Source of the DNA: Desulfuromonadales bacterium
GTDB taxonomy: Bacteria; Desulfobacterota; Desulfuromonadia; Desulfuromonadales; JAGXHI01
DNA: 35,709 nucleotides
Reading direction: 5' to 3'
Assembly (NCBI GenBank): GCA_024636295.1
Contig: JAGXHI010000011.1
Location: 1-35,709, forward strand
The notes below the pieces were generated by a model. That model was not told the origin of the DNA and did no database searches. It saw only the letters and a program-made list of their open reading frames with translations. Every line of letters starts with the position of its first letter. The first letter of the stretch is position 1. The position numbers and the translations under genes were made by a program. Of this stretch, positions 1 through 9,513 are shown in pieces.

Positions 1-56
1 AACCCGCGACCTCCGGCGTGACAGGCCGGCGTTGTAACCGACTCTACTACAGCCCC
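1..56 (-). tRNA. tRNA-Asp (GTC), partial
   Basis: The 56 visible bases are identical to the 5' part of the complete tRNA-Asp at 187-263, including the anticodon arm with GTC. The 3' end lies outside the window. It is the last of three closely spaced leftward tRNA genes (Asp, Val, Asp), so the organism carries at least two tRNA-Asp copies here. Confidence 0.9.
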
Positions 57-90
57 GTTTAATCTGGATCGGACAGTTGCGTCTTTTTTC

Positions 91-166
91 TGGTGGGCGA
101 AACAGGGCTCGAACCTGTGACCCTCGGCTTGTAAGGCCGATGCTCTCCCAACTGAGCTATTCGCCC
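91..166 (-). tRNA. tRNA-Val (TAC)
   Basis: Read on the minus strand it folds as a 76-nt cloverleaf. The acceptor stem is GGGCGAA/TTCGCCC, the D-arm contains AGCTCAGTTGGGAGAGC, the anticodon loop CTTACAA gives anticodon TAC, the T-loop is GGTTCGAGCC, and CCA is encoded. It sits 20 bp downstream of tRNA-Asp and is probably processed from the same transcript. Confidence 0.96.
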
Positions 167-186
167 ATCGACATAAAGTATAAAAA

Positions 187-263
187 TGGCGGGGCTGACG
201 GGACTCGAACCCGCGACCTCCGGCGTGACAGGCCGGCGTTGTAACCGACTCTACTACAGCCCC
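187..263 (-). tRNA. tRNA-Asp (GTC)
   Basis: A complete 77-nt cloverleaf on the minus strand. The acceptor stem is GGGGCTG/CAGCCCC, the anticodon loop is CTGTCAC with GTC, the T-loop contains GGTTCGAGTCC, the discriminator base is G and CCA is encoded. It follows the hup gene and its presumed terminator. No clear separate promoter was seen between 264 and 290, so readthrough from hup is possible. Confidence 0.96.
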
Positions 264-289
264 GTTCTTATCTCACCCCGACAGGATAG

Positions 290-343
290 AAAAAGGAAAC
301 AGAATCCGCCGACTGATGGTGACTTGGGTATCTGTTTCCTTTT
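290..343 (-). terminator. Terminator-like inverted repeat after hup
   Basis: The 13-base arms AAAAGGAAACAGA (291-303) and TCTGTTTCCTTTT (331-343) are perfect inverted repeats around a 27-base loop. On the minus strand the stem ends in a T-rich run, as expected for an intrinsic terminator downstream of hup. The stem is AT-rich and the loop long, so efficiency may be modest and the tRNA genes could be reached by readthrough. Confidence 0.55.
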
Positions 344-370
344 CAGAACCTGCTCGGGCCAACTGGCAAC

Positions 371-646
371 TTACGGATTGATGGAATCCTTGAGCGCCTT
401 GCCGGCTTTAAATTTGGGTGTTTTGGAAGCGGCAATCTCGATTTTCGCTCCCGTCTGAGGATTCTGGCCGGTCCGGGCTGCACGCTCACCGACACTGAAG
501 GTGCCGAAACCTACCAAGGCCACTTTGTCGCCAGCCTTCAGGGCCTCTGTCACGATGTCGGTAAATGCTTTGAGTGCTTTTTCCGCATCGGTCTTGTTGA
601 TTCCCGCCTTTTCCGCCATCGCATTCACAAGATCGGCTTTCGTCAC
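371..646 (-). CDS. hup: DNA-binding protein HU
   Basis: A 91-residue HU/IHF-family protein, the usual length. The N-terminal helical dimerisation region starts [15 protein letters not shown]. It is followed by the conserved VGFGTFSV strand and the DNA-binding arm with the family signature around [14 protein letters not shown], where the proline intercalates into DNA. HU bends and compacts DNA and is a histone-like nucleoid protein. The start codon is GTG at 646, preceded at a spacing of 7 by GGAGG. The gene lies just behind lon, as hupB does in Escherichia coli (tig-clpP-clpX-lon-hupB). It has its own promoter-like sequence in the lon-hup gap, so it is probably expressed more strongly than lon. 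The sequence does not firmly separate HU from IHF-alpha/beta, but residues and context favour HU. Confidence 0.95.
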   Translation of the reverse strand: MTKADLVNAMAEKAGINKTDAEKALKAFTDIVTEALKAGDKVALVGFGTFSVGERAARTGQNPQTGAKIEIAASKTPKFKAGKALKDSINP

Positions 647-697
647 AACATTACCTCCATGATTAGGAATTATTAAAGCCCTGCCGAAGACGCGATA

Positions 698-727
698 CTT
701 ATATCAGACTTCTAAAAAAAGAGTCAA
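698..727 (-). promoter_or_regulatory. Sigma-70-type promoter of hup
   Basis: On the minus strand TTGACT (722-727) and TATAAG (698-703) are separated by 18 bases, five of six matches to each consensus hexamer. The -35 lies immediately past the lon stop codon, so hup can be transcribed independently of lon. A T-rich tract fills the spacer. Confidence 0.7.
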
Positions 728-741
728 GAGAATATTTCGGT

Positions 742-3171
742 TTAATGCCGCAAAGGCTCTGCGGTTCCGGACTCCAGATCCGATGGAACCTTCCCGATGG
801 GAGGCTCCTCCCCCAGATTCAAAGCCTCCTGCAGAACCTGGTCCATGTGAGATACCGGCACCACCTGGAGGGATTTAAGGATCTGCCGGGGAATTTCCTC
901 CAGATTCTTCTCGTTGTCCTCAGGGATAAGCACTTTGGTGATACCAGCCCGGCGGGCAGCAAGCAGCTTCTCCTTCAACCCACCGATGGCCAGAACACGT
1001 CCACGAAGAGTGATTTCTCCCGTCATGGCGATTTCGCGATTGACCGCCTGCCCGGTAAGTGCAGACGCCAATGCGACTGCCATGGTGATTCCGGCCGAAG
1101 GTCCGTCCTTGGGAATAGCCCCCTCGGGGACATGGATATGCACGTCGACCTTCTGCGAAAAATCCTTTTCCAGATTGAGTTCCCGCCATCGGGAGCGGAT
1201 ATAACTCATGGCCGCCTGGGCGGATTCCCGCATGACGTCTCCCAACTTGCCGGTAATGGTGACCTTGCCTTGTCCGGGCAGGACGGTAGTTTCGATGGTA
1301 AGGATTTCCCCCCCCACTTCCGTCCAGGCCAGGCCTGTCGCCAGGCCAATCTGGCTCTTTTCCTCTTTTATTCCGTAACTGTAGCGGGGGACTCCCAGAT
1401 ACTTCCTGACCTGCTGAGCTCCGACGGTAAAGGACTTTTTCTTATCGCTTGACTTGACCAGTTCCCGGGCGATTTTTCGAAGAACGTTGGCGAGTTCCCG
1501 CTCCAGATTCCGGACACCGGCTTCACGGGTATAACGACGGATGATTTCGAACAGAGCCGAGTCGGAAAACCGGACCTGGTTGGCGGTCAAGCCGTGTGCT
1601 TCCAGTTGTTTCGGCAGAAGATACCGAATGGCGATGTTGAGTTTTTCCTCTTCGGTATAACCCTCGATCCGGATCACTTCCATCCGATCCTGCAGTGGAC
1701 GGGGGATGTTGAGAGTGTTCGCTGTAGCGATAAAAAGAACGCTCGAAAGATCGTAATCCACATCGAGGAAAAGATCGCCGAAGGTGCTGTTCTGCTCCGG
1801 ATCCAACACCTCGAGAAGCGCCGAAGATGGGTCGCCACGGAAATCGGTGCTCATTTTGTCGATTTCGTCGAGCAGAAAAACCGGATTCTTCACCCCCGCC
1901 TTTCGCAGCCCCTGGATTATTTTGCCCGGCATGGCCCCGATATAGGTACGACGGTGGCCCCGAATCTCCGCCTCATCCCGCATACCACCCAGGGACACCC
2001 GAACAAATTCCCGTCCCAGAGCTCGGGCGACGGACCTGCCCAGAGATGTCTTCCCGACTCCCGGCGGCCCGACCAGGCACAGGATGGGACCCCGGATCTT
2101 CTTCACCAGAGCCTGAACGGCAAGGTATTCCAGCATGCGCTCCTTGACCTTGTCCAGCCCGTAATGATCCTCTTCGAGGATCTTTTCCGCATGCTCTATT
2201 TCAAGCCGGTCCTTTGTACCTTTTCTCCAGGGGAGTGAGACCAGCCAGTCGATGTAGTTGCGCACCACTGTGGCCTCGGCCGACATAGGGGACATCATTT
2301 TCAATTTGCGCAGCTCTGCCACTGCTTTTTCGGTGGCTTCCTTGGACATCCGCTTCTTCTGGATTTTTTCTTCCATTTCGCGGATTTCCTGCTTGAACTC
2401 GTCCTTCTCCCCGAGTTCCTTCTGGATGGCGCGCATCTGTTCATTAAGATAATACTCTTTCTGACTCCTCTCCATCTGGCTCTTGACGCGACTGCGGATC
2501 TTCTTTTCGATCTGCAGGATCTCGACCTCTCGATCCATGAGTTCCAGGAGCTTTTCAAGCCGCTCCCGGGGTTCGATCAAACCCAGAATTTCCTGCTTTT
2601 CAGAGATGCGGACATTGATATGGGCGATAATGGTATCGGCCGCGCGTCCGACATCGGTCATGGATGAAACGGATGAAGCCACTTCAGTCGGCACCTTCTT
2701 GCTCAGGCTGACATAGGTGTCAAAGGTGCCATTGACGCTGCGCAGGAGAGCCTCCAGTTCCGGAGAAGGACTCGGAGCGGTGTCGGGAAAAATCTCGATT
2801 TCAGCGAAGATGCAATCTTCGCGCTTGTCGAGCGCCTCGATCCTGCCACGACTCTTCCCTTCCACCAGAACCTTTACGGTACCGTCAGGAAGCTTCAGCA
2901 TCTGGATTACCTGGCCCAGCGTGCCGATGTCGTAAATATCATCTTCTTCCGGCTCGTCCACCTTGGGATCTTTCTGGGTGGCGAGGAAGATCAGCTTATT
3001 TTTCTCCATGGCCCCTTCAAGGGCATTGATCGATTTGGGGCGGCCCACGAACAGAGGAGTAACCATCTGCGGAAACATGACGATATCCCTCAAGGGCAGA
3101 AGAGGGAAGCAGGTTTCATTCACGTCCTGTTCTTCCCTCTCACTGCCGGGATTTTCCCGAATTTCAGTCAT
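742..3171 (-). CDS. lon: ATP-dependent Lon protease (first copy)
   Basis: An 809-residue LonA protease, which degrades misfolded and short-lived regulatory proteins in the cytoplasm as a hexamer. The Lon N-terminal substrate domain spans roughly residues 22-215, with [13 protein letters not shown] near the start. The central coiled coil follows, then the AAA+ module with Walker [10 protein letters not shown] at 368-376 and Walker B FLLDEID at 432-438. The C-terminal Ser-Lys protease domain has S692 in PKDGPSAG and K735 in GGLKEK; their spacing of 43 equals that of E. coli S679/K722. It closes the tig-clpP-clpX-lon block, 43 bp after clpX. No good ribosome-binding site is visible before the ATG (AATAATTAATT precedes it), so translation may be weak or coupled. 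A second, divergent Lon is encoded at 18278-20665. Confidence 0.97.
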   Translation of the reverse strand: MTEIRENPGSEREEQDVNETCFPLLPLRDIVMFPQMVTPLFVGRPKSINALEGAMEKNKLIFLATQKDPKVDEPEEDDIYDIGTLGQVIQMLKLPDGTVKVLVEGKSRGRIEALDKREDCIFAEIEIFPDTAPSPSPELEALLRSVNGTFDTYVSLSKKVPTEVASSVSSMTDVGRAADTIIAHINVRISEKQEILGLIEPRERLEKLLELMDREVEILQIEKKIRSRVKSQMERSQKEYYLNEQMRAIQKELGEKDEFKQEIREMEEKIQKKRMSKEATEKAVAELRKLKMMSPMSAEATVVRNYIDWLVSLPWRKGTKDRLEIEHAEKILEEDHYGLDKVKERMLEYLAVQALVKKIRGPILCLVGPPGVGKTSLGRSVARALGREFVRVSLGGMRDEAEIRGHRRTYIGAMPGKIIQGLRKAGVKNPVFLLDEIDKMSTDFRGDPSSALLEVLDPEQNSTFGDLFLDVDYDLSSVLFIATANTLNIPRPLQDRMEVIRIEGYTEEEKLNIAIRYLLPKQLEAHGLTANQVRFSDSALFEIIRRYTREAGVRNLERELANVLRKIARELVKSSDKKKSFTVGAQQVRKYLGVPRYSYGIKEEKSQIGLATGLAWTEVGGEILTIETTVLPGQGKVTITGKLGDVMRESAQAAMSYIRSRWRELNLEKDFSQKVDVHIHVPEGAIPKDGPSAGITMAVALASALTGQAVNREIAMTGEITLRGRVLAIGGLKEKLLAARRAGITKVLIPEDNEKNLEEIPRQILKSLQVVPVSHMDQVLQEALNLGEEPPIGKVPSDLESGTAEPLRH

Positions 3172-3214
3172 AATTAATTATTCACTTATGGCAGGCGCCT
3201 CTCGTCCCGAGGTC

Positions 3215-4465
3215 TCAGGCCGATTCGGCGCACTCGTACAAAATAATTGGACGTGCGCGATTGTAGATGACATCTTCATTGATCACGACCTCCTTAACCC
3301 GATTCTGGGAGGGGATATCGTACATGATGTCCAACATGGCGATCTCAAGAATGGAACGCAATCCGCGCGCCCCTGTCTTGCGCTTTAGCGCCTCGCTTGC
3401 GACCGCCACGAGGGCGCCGTCCGTGAATTTGAGATTGACCTTTTCCATCTCAAAGAGCTTCTGATACTGCTTCACCAAGGCATTTTTGGGCTCGTTGAGA
3501 ATCTGGACGAGAGATTCCTCATCCAACTCGCTCAGGGTAGCCACGACCGGGAGCCTTCCGATGAATTCGGGGATAAGCCCGTATTTTAAAAGGTCCACCG
3601 GTTCTGCTTTTGCCAGAGTTTCCCCTAGATTCTCAGTCTTCTTTCCGCGGATTTCCGCTCCGAAGCCCATGGTTTTGGCACCGGTGCGGTGGGAGATGAT
3701 ATTCTCCAGGCCCGAGAAAGCTCCGCCGCAGATGAAAAGAATATTCGTCGTGTCGACCTTGAGGAATTCCTGCTGAGGATGCTTGCGTCCACCCTTGGGC
3801 GGGACGCTGGCCAGCGTCCCCTCGATGATCTTGAGAAGCGCCTGCTGCACCCCCTCGCCCGATACGTCGCGGGTAATGGAGGGAGAATCGGACTTGCGGG
3901 CGATCTTGTCGACCTCATCGATGTAAATGATCCCCTTCTGGGCCTTTTCAAGATCATAATCCGCGGCCTGAAGAAGATTGAGAATGATATTTTCTACATC
4001 CTCCCCCACGTAGCCGGCCTCTGTAAGATTGGTGGCGTCGGCAATGGCGAATGGAACGTTCAGCACCTTGGCAAGCGTCTGGGCTAGAAGTGTTTTACCG
4101 CTTCCGGTCGGCCCCAGGAGCAGAATATTGCTTTTCTGCACCTCGACATCTCCGCCCTTGGAGGAAAATTCTACTCTTTTGTAATGGTTGTAAACAGCAA
4201 CCGCCAGAATCTTTTTGGCGCGTTCCTGGCCGATGACATAATCGTCGAGGATCTCCTTGATTTCAACCGGCCGGGGCAGGGATCCAGCCCCCGCTCCGGT
4301 GGAATCCTCGAGTTTGGCCTCTTCGGCGATGATGTCCTTGCATAATTCGATACACTCATCGCAGATATACACTGCAGGCCCGGCAATAAGCTTTTTAACC
4401 TCGTCCTGCGCCTTACCGCAAAACGAACAGGTAAGCTGTCCCGACTGGCTGTTGTTCTGACTCAC
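3215..4465 (-). CDS. clpX: ClpX, ATPase subunit of ClpXP
   Basis: A 416-residue AAA+ unfoldase that recognises tagged substrates and threads them into ClpP. The N-terminal C4 zinc-binding domain has C13, C16, C35 and C38 (CSFCGK...CDEC). Walker A GPTGSGKT is at 118-125 and Walker [10 protein letters not shown] at about 179-187. The sensor/arginine-finger region includes the conserved [12 protein letters not shown] segment. The ClpP-docking loop tripeptide reads MGF (in KTMGFGAEI) where E. coli has IGF. Length is typical. It lies 24 bp downstream of clpP in the same orientation, the usual operon arrangement. Confidence 0.98.
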   Translation of the reverse strand: MSQNNSQSGQLTCSFCGKAQDEVKKLIAGPAVYICDECIELCKDIIAEEAKLEDSTGAGAGSLPRPVEIKEILDDYVIGQERAKKILAVAVYNHYKRVEFSSKGGDVEVQKSNILLLGPTGSGKTLLAQTLAKVLNVPFAIADATNLTEAGYVGEDVENIILNLLQAADYDLEKAQKGIIYIDEVDKIARKSDSPSITRDVSGEGVQQALLKIIEGTLASVPPKGGRKHPQQEFLKVDTTNILFICGGAFSGLENIISHRTGAKTMGFGAEIRGKKTENLGETLAKAEPVDLLKYGLIPEFIGRLPVVATLSELDEESLVQILNEPKNALVKQYQKLFEMEKVNLKFTDGALVAVASEALKRKTGARGLRSILEIAMLDIMYDIPSQNRVKEVVINEDVIYNRARPIILYECAESA

Positions 4466-4489
4466 GAATCCTCCATCGCTGCTGAATAG

Positions 4490-5071
4490 TCATTTCCTTT
4501 TGACGATATCATCAACGATACCATATTTCTTCGCGGCCTCGCTACCCATGAAAAAATCTCTTTCGGTATCCGTAGAGATTCTCTCCAGTTTCTGGCCTGT
4601 GTGTTGGGCGAGAATATCGTTCAGGGTCTCGCGCATGCGAAGAATCTCCTGCGCATGAATACTGATGTCGGAGGCCTGGCCCTGAAAACCGCCCAGAGGT
4701 TGATGAATCATGATGCGCGCGTTGGGCAGCGCAAAGCGCTTTCCTTTTCTGCCGGCGGCCAGAAGAACTGCGCCCATGCTGGCGGCCTGGCCCACGCAAA
4801 TGGTGGATACGGGCGACTTCAGGTACTGCATGGTATCGTAAATGGCCAGTCCCGAGGTCACAACACCTCCCGGGGAGTTGATGTAAAGATAGATGTCCTT
4901 TTCAGGGTCCTCGGATTCCAGAAACAGCAGCTGAGCAATGATCAGGTTTGCCAGATGATCGTCGATGCCCCCACCGATAAAAATAATCCGATCCTTGAGC
5001 AGCCTTGAGTAGATATCATAGGCGCGTTCTCCGCGGCCGGTCTGCTCGACTACCATGGGAATGAGACTCAT
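4490..5071 (-). CDS. clpP: ClpP, proteolytic subunit of Clp protease
   Basis: A 193-residue serine peptidase that forms the tetradecameric degradation chamber capped by ClpX. The catalytic triad is S98 (QAASMGAV), H123 (RIMIHQP) and D172 (TERDFF). The N-terminal [11 protein letters not shown] matches the start of mature ClpP, so little or no propeptide is present. The ATG overlaps the tig stop codon by 4 bases, indicating translational coupling of trigger factor and ClpP. clpX follows after 24 bp. Confidence 0.98.
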   Translation of the reverse strand: MSLIPMVVEQTGRGERAYDIYSRLLKDRIIFIGGGIDDHLANLIIAQLLFLESEDPEKDIYLYINSPGGVVTSGLAIYDTMQYLKSPVSTICVGQAASMGAVLLAAGRKGKRFALPNARIMIHQPLGGFQGQASDISIHAQEILRMRETLNDILAQHTGQKLERISTDTERDFFMGSEAAKKYGIVDDIVKRK

Positions 5072-6405
5072 GTCCTTTGCTCCTCGTCGTCCTTAGAATC
5101 CTTTTTTTCCTCCAGTTCAGCCCGGTCAACTTCCCGCACTTCCGATTTTTCAAGCAGGAAATTCACCACCTTTTCTTCCGCGAGCTGAGATGCCAGGTTC
5201 CCTCGGGCATCCTGCCCCCCATAATACTGCTTGATCGTTTCCAGAGGAATTCCGGAACTCTCGGCGATCTGATCGAGTTTAGCATCTATTTCGGAGGACT
5301 CAATCTTGATCTCCTCCTGCCGTGTCACAGCTTCAAAGAGAAGACCGGCCCTGACCTGCCGCTCCGCCGCATGTCGATAGTTTTCTCTGAAGGCCTCCTC
5401 GCTCATTCCGAGCATTTCCAGGGAAAGGCCCTGGGACTGGAGCTGTTTCTTCGCATTATCCAGCATATGGTCGCACTGCTTTTCCACCATCACCTCGGGC
5501 ACCTCGATGGGATTGCGCTCTATCAGGGCGTCGATGAGACCCTCTTTCAGATCCCCTTCGATCCTATTTTTTTCCTGTTCCCGGTAGTTTTCCTCAATCC
5601 GCCGCTTGAGTTCATCCAGGGTGTCGACGCCGAATTCCTTGGCGAATTCATCGTCCAGTTCGGGTTGGGACTTCTCTTTGATCTCCTTGAGCTTTGTTTT
5701 GAATACAACGGGCTTTCCAGCCAGTTCCTTATTACCGTATTCCTCGGGGAATGTGAGTTCGATCTCCTTGATCTCTCCCCGCTTCATTCCGACGACCTGC
5801 TCTTCAAAGCCGGGAATGAAGGTTCCGGAGCCCAGTTCAAGGACATAATCATCGGCGCGACCATTTTCAAAAGGCTCCCCATCGATGAACCCTTCGAAAT
5901 CAATGATCACCGAATCGCCCTCAACGGCGCTTTCCCTCGAACTGACCTGAAGTTCCGCCCGCGATTCGCGCATCTGCTGAAGCTGTTTTTCCACCACATC
6001 CTGGTCGGGACTGAATTTTTCCTTTTTCAGCGAAAATCCCTCGTAATCCTGCGCTTTGACATCTGGCTTGATCTCCACGCTGACTTCATAGGTGAAAGGC
6101 TTGCCCTTTTCCAGAGAGCCGCTCTCCAGGATTTCCGGGTCGGATACGGCAGGAATACGGTTTTCGGTCAGCGCCCTGAAGTAGGATTCGTTGATAAGGC
6201 TCGTCAGCGCCTCCTCCTGCATCTGGGGAGCATAATACCTTTCAAGAACAGAATGGGGGATTTTCCCTTTGCGAAAGCCTTTTATCTTGGCGTTTTTGGA
6301 GATTTTCCTGTAAGCCTTCTGAATTTCTTCATCCACGCGCTCGGGGGCCACCTCGATGGAAATCTTCTTCTTGACGCTGCTGATGTCTTCTATTCTGATA
6401 TCCAT
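5068..6405 (-). CDS. tig: Trigger factor (ribosome-associated chaperone)
   Basis: A 445-residue trigger factor, which binds nascent chains at the ribosomal exit tunnel and has peptidyl-prolyl isomerase activity. The ribosome-binding signature GFRKGKIP is at residues 43-50. The FKBP-type isomerase domain runs from about 160 to 245 ([15 protein letters not shown] ... [16 protein letters not shown]). The C-terminal alpha-helical chaperone arms follow. The extreme C-terminus is highly charged. It is first in the tig-clpP-clpX-lon cluster and follows a terminator for the upstream tRNA genes. No clear promoter was identified in 6406-6435. Confidence 0.97.
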   Translation of the reverse strand: MDIRIEDISSVKKKISIEVAPERVDEEIQKAYRKISKNAKIKGFRKGKIPHSVLERYYAPQMQEEALTSLINESYFRALTENRIPAVSDPEILESGSLEKGKPFTYEVSVEIKPDVKAQDYEGFSLKKEKFSPDQDVVEKQLQQMRESRAELQVSSRESAVEGDSVIIDFEGFIDGEPFENGRADDYVLELGSGTFIPGFEEQVVGMKRGEIKEIELTFPEEYGNKELAGKPVVFKTKLKEIKEKSQPELDDEFAKEFGVDTLDELKRRIEENYREQEKNRIEGDLKEGLIDALIERNPIEVPEVMVEKQCDHMLDNAKKQLQSQGLSLEMLGMSEEAFRENYRHAAERQVRAGLLFEAVTRQEEIKIESSEIDAKLDQIAESSGIPLETIKQYYGGQDARGNLASQLAEEKVVNFLLEKSEVREVDRAELEEKKDSKDDEEQRT

Positions 6406-6435
6406 ATCTTTTACCTCAGCCTGAAATAAGTTTTC

Positions 6436-6469
6436 AAAAAAAAAGATCCCGGCCTCTTTTAGAGGACGG
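6436..6469 (-). terminator. Terminator after tRNA-Leu
   Basis: On the minus strand CCGTCCTCT-AAA-AGAGGCCGG (6449-6469) forms a stem with one mismatch, followed after GATC by a run of nine T. It lies between tRNA-Leu and tig and would end the tRNA transcript about 30 bp before the tig start. Confidence 0.65.
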
Positions 6470-6512
6470 TCCTGTTATAGGGAACAAAAAGAATTGTGGG
6501 CATGATGAAAGA

Positions 6513-6595
6513 TGGTGCGAGAGGGGGGACTCGAACCCCCACGGTTGCCCGCTGGATCCTAAATCCAGTGCGTCTGCCAATTCCGCCACTCTCGC
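6513..6595 (-). tRNA. tRNA-Leu (TAG)
   Basis: An 83-nt class II tRNA on the minus strand. The acceptor stem is GCGAGAG/CTCTCGC, the anticodon stem-loop CTGGA-TTTAGGA-TCCAG gives TAG, a long variable arm GCGGGCAACCGT follows, the T-loop is GGTTCGAGTCC, and CCA is encoded. It is about 195 bp downstream of tRNA-His. That spacer (6596-6790) holds no recognisable gene. Confidence 0.96.
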
Positions 6596-6790
6596 AATGG
6601 ATCAGGTTTTCAGGACATGGGATTCTGGGAGAAAGTGCCGGCGTCTGAGTATCGGGATTCGAGCTCGGCCTATCCATGCTGACCCCGGACGATAAATAAA
6701 CAAGACCCGACCAGAACCGTTCCGGCCGGGCAGCTCCCAAAGGGGTCATCCGGCGGAGCATCAACGATCGGGCCTTTGTTTTTTTTAAAA

Positions 6791-6867
6791 TGGGGTGGAT
6801 GAAGGGACTTGAACCCTCGACTCCTGGAGCCACAATCCAGTGCTCTACCAACTGAGCTACACCCACC
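6791..6867 (-). tRNA. tRNA-His (GTG)
   Basis: The 77 nt include the extra G at -1 characteristic of tRNA-His, paired with discriminator C. The acceptor stem is GTGGGTG/CATCCAC with one G-U pair, the anticodon loop TTGTGGC gives GTG, and CCA is encoded. It is preceded by a near-consensus promoter at 6882-6910. Confidence 0.96.
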
Positions 6868-6881
6868 ACGAAAACCGGGCC

Positions 6882-6910
6882 ATCTTACTGCCTGTCCCAC
6901 CGAATGTCAA
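6882..6910 (-). promoter_or_regulatory. Promoter of the tRNA-His/tRNA-Leu unit
   Basis: On the minus strand TTGACA (6905-6910) and TAAGAT (6882-6887) are separated by exactly 17 bases. The expected start is about 8 nt before the 5' end of tRNA-His. Confidence 0.75.
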
Positions 6911-7090
6911 CGGAAAATCCCCGTTTCTCTATCAAGATTTCCCACGGCGAAAGAAAAAATCAGGTGGGAGAAAAAAGCTCCGACCGCGATATACTTTCGG
7001 AATATTGGGAGGTCACCATCGGCAATCAACAGGCATGGAGAAAAACGTGGGATTCCGAATGACCCATCCAACCTGGAAAAGGAGATTCAG

Positions 7091-7582
7091 ATGAAAAAAG
7101 CAGCTCAGGACACTCTGAAAAAATGCCTCCTGCAGGAGAAAGAAGGCCTGGATTTTTATCGGAAAGCTTGCGAAACAGTAATTAAGGAAAGAACCCGAAA
7201 GGCCCTGGATGTCCTCATCCGGGAAGAAAAGGATCACATCCGGCGCCTTTTCGAGGAATACCGGGGAAAGGAACTCGGAGATCTGGATTCCTTTCTGAAC
7301 CGGCCCCCCAAATTTGAATCGGCGATCATCAAGGAGTTGGAGGGAGCGCTGGAAGAGGACCTTGCGGATCGAAAGGCCATGGAAATCGCCATGCGGCTGG
7401 AGAATGAAAATCGCAAGAACTACCTGCGGCACGCTCAGGAAACGAAGGATCCTGAAATTCGCGGGATTTTCGAGCGGCTTGCCAGCGATGAGGAAGCCCA
7501 TTTCGAGGTGGTCGAATCTGAATACGCCCACCTGATGGCCATGGTTCACGAAACGGATGTGAACATCTACGTAAGAGAGTAA
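7091..7582 (+). CDS. Rubrerythrin-like ferritin-fold diiron protein
   Basis: A 163-residue all-helical protein with the four-helix diiron pattern of the rubrerythrin/ferritin-like superfamily: E16/E18 in the first helix, E46-x-x-H49 in the second, E104/E106 in the third, and E134/E135 with H137 (DEEAH) in the fourth. It lacks the C-terminal rubredoxin domain (no CxxC pairs) of classical rubrerythrin, so it is an 'erythrin-only' form. Family members reduce peroxide or store iron in anaerobes; the exact activity is not shown here. The frame is open much further upstream, across the tRNA-His gene, but ATG 7091 is chosen because AAAGGAG lies just before it and the family similarity starts there. 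A bidirectional terminator follows. Fe-SOD lies about 3 kb to the right. Confidence 0.85.
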   Translation: MKKAAQDTLKKCLLQEKEGLDFYRKACETVIKERTRKALDVLIREEKDHIRRLFEEYRGKELGDLDSFLNRPPKFESAIIKELEGALEEDLADRKAMEIAMRLENENRKNYLRHAQETKDPEIRGIFERLASDEEAHFEVVESEYAHLMAMVHETDVNIYVRE

Positions 7583-7622
7583 ATCACCGCCTCATCGTCG
7601 GCTTGGATCCTGTCGAAAAGTC

Positions 7623-7653
7623 AAAGGGCGGCTCCACCTGGGGCCGCCCTTTT
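7623..7653. terminator. Bidirectional intrinsic terminator
   Basis: Perfect 10-base arms AAAGGGCGGC (7623-7632) and GCCGCCCTTT (7643-7652) enclose a 10-base loop, with a T run on one strand and A on the other. It lies between two converging genes and can end both transcripts. Confidence 0.85.
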
Positions 7654-7657
7654 CAAT

Positions 7658-8455
7658 TCACCTGCCGTCCAGAAGCCGTCCAAGGCCGCCCAGCACGGAC
7701 CCTTCCCCTTTTTCCGACCCTCCCTGGCTCGGCGCGTGAGCCAGGATGCGATCCGCCAGCCGGCTGAATGGCAGACTCTGCAGCCAGACTTTTCCGTGGC
7801 CGCGAAGGGTGGCCAGAAACAGCCCCTCGCCGCCGAAGAACATGCTTTTAAGATTGCCTGCGCGTTCGATATCGTAGTCCACGCTCGGCTGAAAGGCGAC
7901 CAGGCATCCCGTATCCACCCGCAGACTCTCTCCCTGCAGATCCCGCTCGATAATGGCGCCGGAGGCATGCACGAAAACCATGCCGTCCCCGCGCAGACGC
8001 TGGAGAATGAAACCTTCGCCGCCGAAAAATCCCGTTCCGAGTCGTCGCTGGAAAGCAATGTCGATCTCTGTGCCCAGCGCGGCGCAGAGGAAGGCTTCCT
8101 TCTGACAGAGAATTTCTCCCCCAACGCCGGAGAGATCCAGGGGAATGATCCGGCCCGGATAGGGCGCCGCGAAGGCGACTTTCCGCTTTCGGGAGGGATC
8201 CCGGTTGCTGAAATGCGTCATGAAGATCGACTCCCCCGTCAGCGCCCTCCTTCCGGCACTGAAGAGTTTTCCGACAAGCCCCTGGTCAGGTTGTGAACCG
8301 TCTCCCATCCGGGCCTCGAAAACGATCCCCTCCTCCATGAAATTCATGGCGCCGGCCTCGGCAATCACGGTTTCGCCCGGATCAAGTTCGACCAGAACCG
8401 TCTGCATGTCATCCCCCAGAATTTCATAATCCACTTCGTGACATCTGTTCGCCAT
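7658..8455 (-). CDS. AIM24/TIGR00266-family protein
   Basis: 265 residues, read from ATG 8455 ([18 protein letters not shown]), which is preceded by GAGGAG and AGGA. The sequence follows the TIGR00266/AIM24 pattern: an early [16 protein letters not shown] segment, internal repeats of a beta-rich fold with G-G-E-G-F/L motifs ([14 protein letters not shown] and [14 protein letters not shown]), and a C-terminal Gly-rich tail. Bacterial members have no established biochemical role; mitochondrial AIM24 affects inner-membrane organisation in yeast. The two FFGGEG segments show the duplicated architecture. An upstream in-frame extension to 8602 exists but lies inside the promoter region and is not favoured. 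Confidence 0.85.
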   Translation of the reverse strand: MANRCHEVDYEILGDDMQTVLVELDPGETVIAEAGAMNFMEEGIVFEARMGDGSQPDQGLVGKLFSAGRRALTGESIFMTHFSNRDPSRKRKVAFAAPYPGRIIPLDLSGVGGEILCQKEAFLCAALGTEIDIAFQRRLGTGFFGGEGFILQRLRGDGMVFVHASGAIIERDLQGESLRVDTGCLVAFQPSVDYDIERAGNLKSMFFGGEGLFLATLRGHGKVWLQSLPFSRLADRILAHAPSQGGSEKGEGSVLGGLGRLLDGR

Positions 8456-8546
8456 TTTCCTGTCTCCTCTCGGGTCTTCGGAACCCAGGCGGAAACCTTG
8501 GCCTCCGCGGGTTAAGTGGTTGCAGCGAGGTTGAAAAACCAAGATC

Positions 8547-8575
8547 ATGATAGAAAAAAGAATATCAACCGGCAA
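8547..8575 (-). promoter_or_regulatory. Promoter of the AIM24-family gene
   Basis: On the minus strand TTGCCG (8570-8575) and TATCAT (8547-8552) are 17 bases apart. The leader before ATG 8455 would be about 85 nt. This position supports the start at 8455 rather than at 8602. Confidence 0.55.
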
Positions 8576-8611
8576 ATGAAAAGAATGCGATTGCTGCTGC
8601 ATTCCGGGAAA

Positions 8612-8962
8612 TCAGAGCTGTATTCCGAAATGCCGCAGAATGAGAATCATCACACCGTAAAGAAGAATCATGACCAGAAGACCCAGGCTGAGTGCAACGG
8701 AAAAATGCATTCCCATCCGCACCAGAAGAGGGAAGAGCAGAAAAAGGGACAGGGAGGGCAGGACCATCCAGAAAATGCTGGAGCAAAGGCGTGCGACAAG
8801 ATCCGCATCGGAGGTTTCAACGTACAGCCAGATCATGGCCAGCACGGAAACCAGCGGCACCGAGGCGAGAATCGCACCGAAAAGGGAGCTGCGCCGTGAA
8901 ATTTCGGAGATCACTCCGACCAGAAAGGCGGTCAGGAAAATCTTGGTAAGAAAATAGAACAT
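8612..8962 (-). CDS. DUF3147-like small membrane protein
   Basis: 116 residues with four hydrophobic segments (about 3-20, 28-47, 61-81 and 87-108). The ISEISRRSSLFGAILASVPLV stretch resembles what I recall of DUF3147-family integral membrane proteins, whose function is unknown. The family name is a recollection and should be verified. It lies 98 bp downstream of the Gate-domain pair in the same orientation and may be cotranscribed with it. The ribosome-binding site is weak (GTGAG). Confidence 0.7.
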   Translation of the reverse strand: MFYFLTKIFLTAFLVGVISEISRRSSLFGAILASVPLVSVLAMIWLYVETSDADLVARLCSSIFWMVLPSLSLFLLFPLLVRMGMHFSVALSLGLLVMILLYGVMILILRHFGIQL

Positions 8963-9060
8963 CGGCTCACTTTAGAGGCTGAATTCTCCTTATCCCTTTT
9001 ATCATTTCATCGATGATGAAGCAAATCCAGGCCACTCGCCAGGGACTCGGATGGGACACT

Positions 9061-9513
9061 CTAAAGGCCCTTCTCTCTGCTTTTCGCTTTGCGCCAGATA
9101 CGCGCCAGAAGACCCGTGAAGGCGACGGCGAGGACCAGGCGCACCCCCAGCATGACCCATCCGTCTCCGCCGACCGCCACAAAAATCAGGGTGTCCTCGA
9201 TCACGGCATGGCAGGTGGCCAGGAACAGTCCGATAAGAAAAAGTTCTTTTTTCGAGAGGCGATTTTCGCGAGCCACCCGGATGATGATGCCCGCCCCATA
9301 GGCGATGCCCAGAAAAATACCGGTAAACAGGGGAACAGCCGCCTCGCGGGACAATCCCATTCCTCGCATGAGGGGCTCTACCGCGCTTCCCGCCCGGCGG
9401 AATATCGGCATATACCGCAGCACTTCGAAAATCGCAACCAGGGGCACGATAATCAGCAGCAGCTTGAAAGAGAGTTTCAGGGCTTCAATGGATGCAGCGA
9501 TGAACGCTTCCAT
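9061..9513 (-). CDS. Nucleoside-recognition (Gate) domain membrane protein, second of a pair
   Basis: 150 residues, strongly hydrophobic. It resembles half of a Gate/nucleoside-recognition domain module as found in SpmA/SpmB and FeoB/NupC-like proteins. Motifs include GMGLSREAAVPLFTGIFLGIAYG and FLATCHAVIEDTL, the latter with charged/polar residues inside a membrane segment. Substrate is unknown. Its ATG directly follows the TGA of the upstream gene (TGAATG), so the two products are very likely translated together and act as a heteromeric complex. Confidence 0.8.
   Translation of the reverse strand: MEAFIAASIEALKLSFKLLLIIVPLVAIFEVLRYMPIFRRAGSAVEPLMRGMGLSREAAVPLFTGIFLGIAYGAGIIIRVARENRLSKKELFLIGLFLATCHAVIEDTLIFVAVGGDGWVMLGVRLVLAVAFTGLLARIWRKAKSREKGL

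Noticed and set aside
5077..6429. A 450-codon open frame on the plus strand opposite tig
   Set aside because: Antisense shadow of trigger factor, which has clear motifs and operon context. The plus-strand translation is rich in Phe/His/Leu without any domain.
6459..6869. An open frame of 136 codons over the tRNA-Leu/tRNA-His region
   Set aside because: It runs through two tRNA genes and their spacer. No protein family, and the tRNAs explain the DNA.
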